A DNA stretch of 64,000 bases from Cryomorpha sp963748925 (GTDB taxonomy: Bacteria; Bacteroidota; Bacteroidia; Flavobacteriales_D; Cryomorphaceae): positions 558,001 through 622,000 of the forward strand of contig CAVVKG010000009.1 of NCBI GenBank assembly GCA_963748925.1, given 5' to 3'. The notes under the pieces were generated by a model. That model saw only the letters and a list, made by a program, of their open reading frames with translations, was not told where the DNA came from and did no database searches. Of the stretch, positions 7,674-15,776 are shown piece by piece. The position numbers and the translations under genes were made by a program. Each line of letters starts with the position of its first letter. The first letter of the stretch is position 1.

Positions 7674-10001
7674 TTAAAATTTCAAAGACAATCCACCACC
7701 CGCACCAAACCGGTTGTCATAACTCACCAGCAGCGAAAAATTCCGCGAAAGCAAATACTCTGCTCCAACCTGCCAGACTAATTCATCGGCATAATTAATT
7801 TCTTCTACGGTATTTTCGGCAATGAGATCATTCACCCAGCCGGCGTCAAACAGATATTCAAACTCGCCGAAAAGAACTGTTTTAGGAAAAATCATAACCT
7901 CACGGCTTAGGCCAATTTGAGGGCGTAACTCGTTATCAATTCTCACATCCAAATTAAACATATAGGGAGTGAAAAATCGTATCCCTACAATGGCGGTAGT
8001 GTTAATTTCATCGTAAGAATCTTCTATTTCATTCTCAATATTTACCCCGCCAAAAATGCGGAAATAGTCATATAAAAACCGTTCGTAGGTCAATTCGCCT
8101 TCCAGATTTTGATTCCAGCCGTATTCCATGCGCAACCCAAACATATTTCGGGTATTGGAGCTTACCAAATTGAGTTCACTCATATGAGAAGCCAAATCAA
8201 TCATTCCCCAGTTGTAATAGTGATTGCCTTCGTTCAGCAATTTCTTTAAAGGATAAGGTTTCATGCGCCGATCGCGAATGGTGTCGTAACTCACTACGCG
8301 CGCCATGTCGCCCATCATGTGGTATAGCACGTGGCAATGAAAAAACCAGTCGCTGTCTTCTTTGGCGTCAAACTCAATAACAACCTTTTCCATGGGAGCC
8401 ACATTTACAGTGTGCTTCAGCGGTGAATAATCTCCGTTTTCATTTACCACCCTAAAAAAGTGGCCATGTAGGTGCATGGGGTGGTGCATCATGGTGAGAT
8501 TATTCAGCGTAAAGCGCACCACTTCGCCTTTTTCGATTTTTATTTTGTCGGCTTCCGCCAATGGTACCCCGTTCATGCTCCAGATGTAACGCCACATATT
8601 TCCCGTAAGGTTAAGAAGCACATCTCTACGCGGTCTGTTTTTGTCGAAATCAGTTTTTTCGGGAGATTTTAGATAGTTGTAATTGTACTCGGCAAACATG
8701 TTCATTCCTTCCATGTTCATTTCGCCATCCATCTTCATTTTGCCATCTTCCATATCTCCCATTTTCATGGAATCGGGCTGGCTCATATCCATTTTATCCT
8801 TATTGGAATGATCCATCTGGCTGTGATCTGTCTTTTGGCTGTGGTTCATTTTGGAGTGATCCATTTCCTTCATATCATCCATCTGCATACCCCATTTTTT
8901 CATCATCTTTTCGGGCTCCGGAGTGTTTGGAGTCCATTGTGTTGCGGGTGCCCCCATGCGCATATCCATTTTTGCCATTTTCTTCATCATGTCAATCTTG
9001 TCGGGCCTTTCCACCACGGGGGCATGGAGGGTGTCGCCGGTTCCAAAATAGGCAAACGTAGTTCCGGAACCATCCTGTGCCATAGAGCGCATTTCTATCA
9101 TCCCGTTTTGGGGAATGGTGATAATAAAGTCGTAGGTTTCTGCAATAGAAATAAAGGTTTTATTGTGTTTAACAGGCTGCACATCGAGTCCGTCGGCAGA
9201 AACGAGCAGGAGATCATCGCCACCAAAAGTCATCCAAAACTGAGAAGAAGCAGATCCGTTTATAATGCGCAGTCTTACCTTTTCTCCCGGTTTGTATTGA
9301 GAATAATTCGCTGTATTCTCACCATTTGTCAAAAAAGCATCATAATAAATATCAGCAATATCAGCGCCTTCCATGCGCTGTTTCCAAAAATTGAGTTGAG
9401 CACCAAAACCACCTTGACCAATTACCCGATTGAGTGGCGTAGAAGTTCCTTTTTTAATACCATACCATTCATTTCCACGCTTCAGGTTGCGCATCACATT
9501 AATTGGCTTTTGATTTGTCCAATCTGAAAGCACTAAAATTTGATCATGATCGTAATCCAGGGTTTTTTCTTTGGGATCAATTTGAAGACTTCCCAAAACA
9601 CCACTTTGCTCTTGCAACATGGTATGGCTGTGATACCAATAGGTTCCAGCTTGATTTATTTCAAATTCGTATTTAAAAGTTGTACCGGGTTTTATGGGTG
9701 GCGTTGTAAGATAGGGCACACCATCTTGAAAGTTGGGCAGAATAATTCCATGCCAATGCACGGAAGTTTCCACATCCATTTTATTCTCTACGTAAATCAC
9801 GGCATAGTCTCCTTCGGTGAAATGGAGCGTAGGCCCGGGAATTGTGCCATTTACCGTCATTCCCCAAACATCCTTACCTGCCTTGTTCACTTTTTGGTTT
9901 TCAATTGTGAGATGATGCACGGTGGTATCTCTCACATCCTGGGCGAATGCCGAAATAGTAAAAATTAGAAGGAGAAATGTAAGCGTAGTGAATTTTATCA
10001 A
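7674..10001 (-). CDS. Multicopper oxidase (CopA-like) with C-terminal CopB-like barrel
   Basis: 775 residues. The signal peptide (about 1-21, ISAFAQ) depends on a TTG start; no ATG is available in this position. Cupredoxin copper sites are HWHG at 82-85, WYHSH at 122-126, HPMHLHGHFF, and the type 1 block HCHVLYHMMGDM. A Met/His/Asp-rich insert (about 335-430, with repeated DHSKM/MDM patterns) lies before the last cupredoxin domain, as in copper-tolerance oxidases. After about residue 590 the protein continues with alternating beta-strands resembling CopB (YGWNQNLEGELTYERF), ending in Phe as outer-membrane barrels do. It likely oxidises Cu(I) in the periplasm. It starts 43 bp after the permease gene. 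Confidence 0.88.
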   Translation of the reverse strand: MIKFTTLTFLLLIFTISAFAQDVRDTTVHHLTIENQKVNKAGKDVWGMTVNGTIPGPTLHFTEGDYAVIYVENKMDVETSVHWHGIILPNFQDGVPYLTTPPIKPGTTFKYEFEINQAGTYWYHSHTMLQEQSGVLGSLQIDPKEKTLDYDHDQILVLSDWTNQKPINVMRNLKRGNEWYGIKKGTSTPLNRVIGQGGFGAQLNFWKQRMEGADIADIYYDAFLTNGENTANYSQYKPGEKVRLRIINGSASSQFWMTFGGDDLLLVSADGLDVQPVKHNKTFISIAETYDFIITIPQNGMIEMRSMAQDGSGTTFAYFGTGDTLHAPVVERPDKIDMMKKMAKMDMRMGAPATQWTPNTPEPEKMMKKWGMQMDDMKEMDHSKMNHSQKTDHSQMDHSNKDKMDMSQPDSMKMGDMEDGKMKMDGEMNMEGMNMFAEYNYNYLKSPEKTDFDKNRPRRDVLLNLTGNMWRYIWSMNGVPLAEADKIKIEKGEVVRFTLNNLTMMHHPMHLHGHFFRVVNENGDYSPLKHTVNVAPMEKVVIEFDAKEDSDWFFHCHVLYHMMGDMARVVSYDTIRDRRMKPYPLKKLLNEGNHYYNWGMIDLASHMSELNLVSSNTRNMFGLRMEYGWNQNLEGELTYERFLYDYFRIFGGVNIENEIEDSYDEINTTAIVGIRFFTPYMFNLDVRIDNELRPQIGLSREVMIFPKTVLFGEFEYLFDAGWVNDLIAENTVEEINYADELVWQVGAEYLLSRNFSLLVSYDNRFGAGGGLSLKF

Positions 10002-10043
10002 AACAGTATTTTTTTTAAAAGGATGAAGTACTTCTAAGCATAT

Positions 10044-11273
10044 TCAATTCATCAGGAATTTAACTAAAATTCCGCCCGCCAGCCAGATATAGCATGCAAA
10101 GGCCGCCCACTTCAGTGTTTTTTCCAGTAAAGGGCTCTTGGGTGCCATTTCGCTCATGTTATGCTCAACATCTTTTTTCTTAAAAAATCCCAGGTAAACC
10201 AGATATCCGGAAATAGCCAGAAAAGCCATGTTTAGATAGAAAGTATAATCAATTTTGAAGTAGGTGCTATCCTGAATTTTAACTTGCGACGGATCCGGCA
10301 ATATGCTCAAGAAATCAAATGAATAATGCAAGATAAGAGAAGTAACTATCAAACCGGTGAACAGCAGGAAGAGTATAAAAAGCGACATCTTCCAGCCGTA
10401 ATATTTCGCATTTATTCGAAGTACGGGAAAAACAACCAAGTCGCTAAAAATAAATGCCATAACACCGGCAAAACTCACCCCTTTTCCAAACAGTAGTGCG
10501 GCCAATGGAATATTTCCCATCGAACCGATGAATGTTAAAAAAGCAGCAACCGGCCCAACAATAATATGCTCCAGAATTTCCAAAAAGGTAAAATCAATAT
10601 TCCCTTGCCCACTGCTAATAAAAAGTGTCTGAAAAAATGAATCGGGGACGAAAGCCGCAACGATACCTGCAATGGTAAAGCCCACGGTTACGTCTTTCCA
10701 TACCATTTGCCACTCCATTTTGTACTTCTTCCCAACTCTAGCCCAGCCATTCTCACTTTTAATCTGCTTCTTCCAGTCCTTAGATTCGCCCTCTTCATCG
10801 TCTTCATCATTCTCTTTTAGATTTTGCCTGGCATTTTTTATTAGCTTTTTCGGATTGATAAGACGAATCAATATCCAACTTACCAGTATCAATAAAATAC
10901 CACCTACATATTCTCCCACTACAAATTGCCAGCCGAGGAAAATAGAAATGATTATTCCCAGTTCGATCACGAGATTAGTTGATGCAAGCAGAAAGGCAAT
11001 TGATGAAACGAAACTGGCCCCTTTTTTAAACAACGACTTAGAAGATGCCAAAGCTGCGAAGCTGCACGAACTGCTTATGAAACCAAAAAAAGTCCCGAGC
11101 AAAACACTCTTCGATTCATCTTTACCCATCGTTTTTTGCATCCGTTTTTCGGTCACAAAAATCTGAATCATGCTACTAATAATATACCCGAGCACAAAGG
11201 CCCAGAGCGCCATCCAGAAAAATCCCAGAGAGGTATAAGCCGATTCACCCCATTGTGTTAAAAATGAATTCAT
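10044..11273 (-). CDS. YraQ/DUF318-type permease, likely metal efflux
   Basis: 409 residues with about nine predicted membrane helices and a Lys/Glu-rich cytoplasmic loop near 150-180. The SSSCSFAALASSKSLFKKGAS segment near 66-86 and IGSMGNIPLAALLFGKGVSFAGVMAFI near 245-271 are typical of the two-half permease family (YraQ; related SO_0444-type proteins are described as Cu/Zn exporters). It sits 42 bp before the multicopper oxidase gene and 219 bp after the copper storage gene, so copper or another soft metal is the likely substrate. Family is firm, substrate is inference from context. Confidence 0.82.
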   Translation of the reverse strand: MNSFLTQWGESAYTSLGFFWMALWAFVLGYIISSMIQIFVTEKRMQKTMGKDESKSVLLGTFFGFISSSCSFAALASSKSLFKKGASFVSSIAFLLASTNLVIELGIIISIFLGWQFVVGEYVGGILLILVSWILIRLINPKKLIKNARQNLKENDEDDEEGESKDWKKQIKSENGWARVGKKYKMEWQMVWKDVTVGFTIAGIVAAFVPDSFFQTLFISSGQGNIDFTFLEILEHIIVGPVAAFLTFIGSMGNIPLAALLFGKGVSFAGVMAFIFSDLVVFPVLRINAKYYGWKMSLFILFLLFTGLIVTSLILHYSFDFLSILPDPSQVKIQDSTYFKIDYTFYLNMAFLAISGYLVYLGFFKKKDVEHNMSEMAPKSPLLEKTLKWAAFACYIWLAGGILVKFLMN

Positions 11274-11492
11274 GAGATATCTATTTGCTTTAAGTTCATC
11301 AATCTACAGAAATTACAGTGCTTTTTCAAAGAAGCATTCCTTTGAAGCGGATCAGGAAAACAAGCGACTGGAAATCCGATTACATTCGTCCTATTAAATT
11401 TCGGCGGGCATACATACGCTCAGTTTGGTGAATTTACCTTTTATCTTACAATCTTAAGAGTAAGTTTCAACCTATATTTCTTACTAATGCCG

Positions 11493-11807
11493 CTATTTAC
11501 GGCAGGCCTCTTCACATGCGCGACAAGCGTCTGCACAATCCTGGCAATGTTGCATATCATGCTGTTCACATTCTTCAGCGCATTTTCTGCAAATGTCTGC
11601 ACAGAGTTTGAGCATATCGCTTGAGTTATCAGAATTTCGTGCGACCAATCGATAAGTTGTGCTGCAAATTTCTGCGCAATCGCGATCAGTTTTTATACAA
11701 CTCGCCATTGCTTTCATATCGTCTTCTTCAAGACAAGCATCTGCGCAATTTTCACATGCGGCTATGCAATCGGCTAATTTTCGGAGTAAGTCTTTTGAAT
11801 TTTTCAT
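11493..11807 (-). CDS. csp: Four-helix-bundle copper storage protein (Csp, DUF326)
   Basis: 104 residues with 16 cysteines (14, 18, 21, 25, 37, 44, 48, 69, 73, 76, 80, 88, 91, 95, 98, 102) in repeated CxxxC and CxxC spacing on amphipathic helices. This is the pattern of Csp proteins, which fill a four-helix bundle with Cu(I) thiolates. No signal peptide is present, so it resembles the cytosolic Csp3 type. It stands between the HMA-AraC regulator (108 bp upstream) and the YraQ permease. Cytosolic copper buffering is the likely role. Confidence 0.9.
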   Translation of the reverse strand: MKNSKDLLRKLADCIAACENCADACLEEDDMKAMASCIKTDRDCAEICSTTYRLVARNSDNSSDMLKLCADICRKCAEECEQHDMQHCQDCADACRACEEACRK

Positions 11808-11914
11808 TTTCTATTTTTTTGGTGCACCCTACTTGTTGCCAAAATAATTCCAAACCGCAGATTATGTTGTTGTCATATTTTTTCTGAAACTTAACTTAAA
11901 TATACTCTATTGAT

Positions 11915-12478
11915 TTACAGATAATTAAGCGATTTTCTGGTTTTAGGTTTTTGTTTTCGAAAAACAGAAGGGCTAATTCCAACAGCTAATTTGAATGCCT
12001 TGCTAAAAGATTGTAGAGAATTATACCCAACTTTTAAGGCGATTTTAGTAACTGTATGATCTTCATAACTCAACCATTCTTTTGCTTTTTCGATACGCAA
12101 TGCCTGCCAATAATTATCTATTGAGCGGTTGAACGTTTTTTTGAAATAGGCGGCTATCAAAGGATAAGCCATTTCGACTTTTGAAGAGATATAATCTGAA
12201 ATATTTACGCTGAGTTCATCCAATACCCCACTACTAATAAGGTCTATTAGCAAAAGCTTTACCTTTTCGGAAATAATCTTTTGATTGGAAACCAATCGCT
12301 CAAAACCTTCTTCACAAAGAATTTTATCGAGCTCGTGAAAGTTTTGGATGTCTGCATTTTCGACACAACCCAGCCTTACAATAGCATCGGCACAACCCAG
12401 ATCTGAGAAAATGGATTGCACAGCTTTTATGCATTGCTGGCATACCATTCCCTTGATGTAAATTATCTCGATTCCCAT
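11915..12478 (-). CDS. AraC-family regulator with N-terminal HMA-like segment
   Basis: 187 residues. Residues about 1-60 resemble a heavy-metal-associated fold with MVCQQC at 11-16 in the place of the GMxCxxC copper motif; a further Cys lies at 29 and another at 38. Residues about 100-180 form an AraC helix-turn-helix pair (second HTH around VTKIALKVGYNSLQSFSKAF). No ligand-binding cupin is present, so the MVCxxC segment is the obvious sensor candidate. It starts 7 bp after the haem-binding-domain gene and precedes csp. A paralog lies at 24489-25088 next to the copper ATPase. Copper sensing is inference. Confidence 0.85.
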   Translation of the reverse strand: MGIEIIYIKGMVCQQCIKAVQSIFSDLGCADAIVRLGCVENADIQNFHELDKILCEEGFERLVSNQKIISEKVKLLLIDLISSGVLDELSVNISDYISSKVEMAYPLIAAYFKKTFNRSIDNYWQALRIEKAKEWLSYEDHTVTKIALKVGYNSLQSFSKAFKLAVGISPSVFRKQKPKTRKSLNYL

Positions 12479-12485
12479 TGGTTCA

Positions 12486-12941
12486 TTATCGGTATTTACC
12501 TTCTAAGTTTTCCATGTATTCAATCATTAATGTCGTGCTTGCTGAATCAAGGCGAGCTTCCTTATGAAGTAATTTGTAGGAAAACAGGGGCATTTCATCA
12601 TCCTTAATTTGGCCGGCAATAGATTTAAGTCTACTCCGCTTCTTTCGATCGCTTAGTTGCCCAAATTCACTAAAATTCAAATGCTCTTTTGCTTCATTAA
12701 TGTGTCCTTCCAAAAACCAGCTTACTGGCTGTACTTTGTTGTACCAAGGGTAAGCGGTATTGTTGCTATGGCAGTCGTAACAGGCAGTTTGCAATATATT
12801 CACCACCTTTTCGGGTGGGTTGTACATTTTTATAAAGTCGGTTTCGGGTACTTCACTTGATATATTCCTTTCTGTGGGAATAAATTGAATTCCTGCAAAG
12901 ATTATAATGGCAATCAATAAGATGATTTTAAGCTTTTTCAT
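12486..12941 (-). CDS. Haem-binding domain protein (periplasmic, c-type)
   Basis: 151 residues. An N-terminal membrane anchor or signal (about 4-20) is followed by the Haem_bd domain with one CYDCH haem site at 54-58 and the AYPWYNKVQPVSW block just after it, which is typical of this family. Proteins of this kind are small monohaem cytochromes of unclear partner. The gene is 7 bp upstream of the AraC-type regulator and 110 bp downstream of the DUF3347 lipoprotein gene, which suggests a place in the copper response, perhaps electron transfer to or from a periplasmic oxidase. Confidence 0.87.
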   Translation of the reverse strand: MKKLKIILLIAIIIFAGIQFIPTERNISSEVPETDFIKMYNPPEKVVNILQTACYDCHSNNTAYPWYNKVQPVSWFLEGHINEAKEHLNFSEFGQLSDRKKRSRLKSIAGQIKDDEMPLFSYKLLHKEARLDSASTTLMIEYMENLEGKYR

Positions 12942-13051
12942 ATCAACAGATTACAAACTGGAACAGGGGTAGAAGATTCAATACACGAATCCTCTCACCA
13001 CAGTTCTCAATTTTCTCTAGACATTTAGCAGGCAGATGTGCAAATCTTCGG

Positions 13052-13678
13052 TTATTTAAACGAGATTTCCGCCTGCACCTTACCACACTTCAGCATCTTG
13101 CTTCCATAAAACGGATTGCGTATTTCACTTTTGTCGCTTAGCCACATTCCACCTTGGCCATCATTATACATTGGACAATACTCCTGATAGAGTTCCCGAT
13201 CTGCGCCGGCTATGGTAATCAGGTCTTTCATGTCTATGCTCAGCATCTCAAAATGCTCTCGCTGATGATCCATATTTCCGTCATTATCAGAAATATGCTC
13301 GGCGTGCTCTTTCGCGTCAGCTAAAATTTCGACAACTTCATCCTTTTGACCGTTTGCATTTGCTTCCACATCAAAGTTTTCAATTGCTTTGTAAAGTTTT
13401 TTGCCTTCACTCGCAGCTTTTGATGACTCATCATTTACAAGCGCATCTTTCATATCAAGATATGCCGAAAGCATCGGAGCTGTAGCATCAGATTTTTGGA
13501 TTTCAATAGATTCTGTATTGGCCATCTTTTTTTCAGAATTATGGTCGTGGCCGTCGTGATCATCGTGTTTCATTTCTTCGCTGTGCGATTCATGGCCGTG
13601 TTCTTCTTTGGTGGTCTGGCTGTTGCAGGCCGTTACTGTCATTGCCGCAAGGGCAAACATAAAAATTGACTTTTTCAT
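13052..13678 (-). CDS. DUF3347 lipoprotein with His-rich linker
   Basis: 208 residues. Lipoprotein signal ending at Cys18 (TVTAC), a His/Asp/Glu-rich stretch (about 26-50, with EHGHESH and HDDHDGHDH) likely to bind metal, then a DUF3347 domain (about 60-205). Its C-terminal block YCPMYNDGQGGMWLSDKSEI and NPFYGSKMLKCG closely matches the C-terminal domain of the CusB-like adaptor encoded just upstream (YLQFCPMADNNKGANWLS...NPYFGKAMLTCG). It probably chaperones copper in the periplasm for the Cus pump; the two shared Cys, with Met and His, are candidate ligands. Confidence 0.85.
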   Translation of the reverse strand: MKKSIFMFALAAMTVTACNSQTTKEEHGHESHSEEMKHDDHDGHDHNSEKKMANTESIEIQKSDATAPMLSAYLDMKDALVNDESSKAASEGKKLYKAIENFDVEANANGQKDEVVEILADAKEHAEHISDNDGNMDHQREHFEMLSIDMKDLITIAGADRELYQEYCPMYNDGQGGMWLSDKSEIRNPFYGSKMLKCGKVQAEISFK

Positions 13679-13862
13679 TTTATTTGGTTTTTGTGTCCAT
13701 CTTTTTGGACGTTATTAAAGATTATATGGATCTTATTAAGTTGCGGGTTATTAACCATTTGAATACTGTCCGTTCCAGACCTGCTAGGTCTTGATTTCAC
13801 TTATACTTAATGATGTTAATCTAATTTCTGTCATGTAATTAGTTTCGTTTTATAGGAGGTTA

Positions 13863-13994
13863 TTAAAGTTTAAATATTTGTATGATAGTCAGGCTGATTA
13901 TTATGAGAATCACAATTCCCCAAATAATCCGCCTGGTAATTTTTTTAAAAGTTGAAGGAGCTTTTTCGTCACCCGTTTTGCAACATTCTTTCAT
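13863..13994 (-). CDS. Small 43-residue membrane protein with CC motif
   Basis: The ATG at 13992-13994 overlaps the TGA of the CusB-like gene (ATGA), which points to translational coupling, and the frame ends at TAA 13863-13865. The protein has a short N-terminus with Cys4-Cys5 (MKECCK), a basic stretch with Lys17-Lys18 and Arg21-Arg22, and one strongly hydrophobic helix (about 23-41) rich in Ile. By the positive-inside rule the Cys pair would face the cytoplasm. Short proteins of this sort can be seen beside Cus systems in related genomes as far as I recall, but I know of no function. It might hand Cu(I) to, or stabilise, the efflux pump. Confidence 0.7.
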   Translation of the reverse strand: MKECCKTGDEKAPSTFKKITRRIIWGIVILIIISLTIIQIFKL

Positions 13995-15775
13995 TTTATT
14001 ATTGATTGCACTTCGCCACAAGTAAGCATTGCTTTCCCGAAGTAGGGATTACGTATTTCCTCCTCTGTGCTCAGCCAATTGGCTCCCTTGTTATTATCTG
14101 CCATGGGACAAAACTGGAGGTACAGTGTTTGCTCAAATGGATTGAAGGCTTGGGTGAGGTCAATCATTCCTTCGGATACCTGTTGAAAAGTATTACGAAC
14201 GTCTTCTATGGTTTTCAAGTGCTGAACGTGTTGTAGTGCGTTTTTCAAATCACTGCTGTAACTCATCCAGGCATTATGTGATGATCCGGTAAATACGGAC
14301 ATGTTTACTTTTTCTAGAGCTGTTTTCAATTCACCAGCAGCTTTCTGAGCATTAGCTAAATCATCCTCCACCAAAGCATTTTTAAAACTCAAATAGTCAG
14401 TATAGAGTGGTTGCAATGCTTCTTTGGCCTTTTGGCTAATTGCCACTGCTTTCACAGCTTTCTTTTTAACAGGGCTACTTGAAGAGGGCGTTGCTCCACC
14501 ATGATTATGCCCTGTCGTGGCAGAGCCACCTTCCGGGTTCATCATGCTCGGTTTTCCTGCTAGTTGTGCAGCAGCATCGATACTGAAAGTACCATTAACT
14601 GCAATTTCCTCACCTTCCTTTAAGCCATCGTTTATGATAAAACTTTCTCCTAACCCTGGTCCAAGCGTCACATCACGCATCATAAAGCTTACACCATTAC
14701 CAGTGGTGTTTTTCACATATACCACTGATCGCTTGCCGGTCCACATTACGGCTGATTTGGGGACTACTACCTTGTTTGACTTTTTGGGTAATGTGGCTTC
14801 TACCGTGCCTGATGTAAACATTTCCGGCTTTAAACGAAGGTCTTTATTGGTTGCCATAACCCTTGCTTTTGCCACTCTTGTTTTAGGATCTATTACAGGA
14901 TCAATAAATGAGATGGTTCCTTCAAAAGTATCTCCCGGAAGGGATGCTACAGTAAAGCTTACTTGATCGCCTTTCTTAACCCAGGCCATATCCGATTCGT
15001 ATATATCAAAAAGTACCCATACTGTCGACAGGTCGGCAATTTCATAGAGACTTTCCCCTTTCTGTATATAGTCTCCCAGATTTACTTTTTTCTCAGTAAC
15101 ATATCCCGAAACATCCGCTTGTATAGCAAATTGTTCTTTTGGAGTGCCTGCTTGGAGAATTTGCTCCACCTGACTGTCGGTAAGCTTCCAGTTTTTGAGT
15201 TTCTCTTTGGCAGCATTAAACAGTTGCGGCTGCGTATCCTTAATCTTTTGTGCTTCGAATAATTCCTCCTGAGCAGTAACCAGATCAGGAGAATATATGT
15301 AGGCAATGGCTTGGCCTTTATTGACGTATTCTCCAGTGAAGTTCACCATCAGTTTTTCAATCCTGCCGGGGATATGAGAAGACTGGGAAAAAACAAGCCG
15401 CTCATCTTCCTGCACCTTTCCATTTAGCCTAACGGTCTTCACTGGATCCATGGTACCCACAGTGGCAGTTTTAATATCAGCCAGTTGCATAGCAGTTGGC
15501 GACATGCTTATGGCCATAGGATCAAGATCCCCACCCTCATCACTATCCAATGGTATTAAATCCATGCCGCATATCGGACAATCTCCCGGCTCACTTTGGC
15601 GAATCTGGGGGTGCATGGAGCAAGTCCATATTTTTTCACTATCAATTGTGGTCGTGCTTTGGTGGTCATCCTCCGTTTCACTACCGGGCGAACCACCAAA
15701 AATGAACCAACCGAGCAATACACCTGCTGCCAGTGTGGACAGGGCGATGAGTATTATTTTTCTATTCGTATTCAT
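13991..15775 (-). CDS. cusB: RND efflux periplasmic adaptor, CusB-like, with metal-binding and DUF3347 domains
   Basis: 594 residues. The N-terminal membrane anchor/signal (about 7-26) is followed by a heavy-metal-binding domain with CSMHP near 52-56 and CPICGMDL near 67-74. A membrane-fusion adaptor body comes next (about 95-400: barrel-sandwich hybrid with a coiled hairpin near 165-225). A Gly/His/Ser-rich linker (about 410-435, GHNHGG) leads to a DUF3347 domain (about 445-594). It connects the inner-membrane CusA-like pump to the TolC-like channel and receives copper in the periplasm. It starts 1 bp after the TolC gene and overlaps the 43-residue gene by 4 bp. Confidence 0.92.
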   Translation of the reverse strand: MNTNRKIILIALSTLAAGVLLGWFIFGGSPGSETEDDHQSTTTIDSEKIWTCSMHPQIRQSEPGDCPICGMDLIPLDSDEGGDLDPMAISMSPTAMQLADIKTATVGTMDPVKTVRLNGKVQEDERLVFSQSSHIPGRIEKLMVNFTGEYVNKGQAIAYIYSPDLVTAQEELFEAQKIKDTQPQLFNAAKEKLKNWKLTDSQVEQILQAGTPKEQFAIQADVSGYVTEKKVNLGDYIQKGESLYEIADLSTVWVLFDIYESDMAWVKKGDQVSFTVASLPGDTFEGTISFIDPVIDPKTRVAKARVMATNKDLRLKPEMFTSGTVEATLPKKSNKVVVPKSAVMWTGKRSVVYVKNTTGNGVSFMMRDVTLGPGLGESFIINDGLKEGEEIAVNGTFSIDAAAQLAGKPSMMNPEGGSATTGHNHGGATPSSSSPVKKKAVKAVAISQKAKEALQPLYTDYLSFKNALVEDDLANAQKAAGELKTALEKVNMSVFTGSSHNAWMSYSSDLKNALQHVQHLKTIEDVRNTFQQVSEGMIDLTQAFNPFEQTLYLQFCPMADNNKGANWLSTEEEIRNPYFGKAMLTCGEVQSIIK

Positions 15776-15776
15776 T

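Noticed and set aside
8808..9527. Plus-strand ORF of 239 codons, His-rich
   Set aside because: It is antisense to the Met/His-rich part of the multicopper oxidase; the His run is simply the complement of ATG codons. No start context or family.
13777..13791. AGACCT-GCT-AGGTCT palindrome as terminator after the 43-residue gene
   Set aside because: Short stem and no T run on the minus strand; could be a minor dispersed palindrome but not supported as a terminator.
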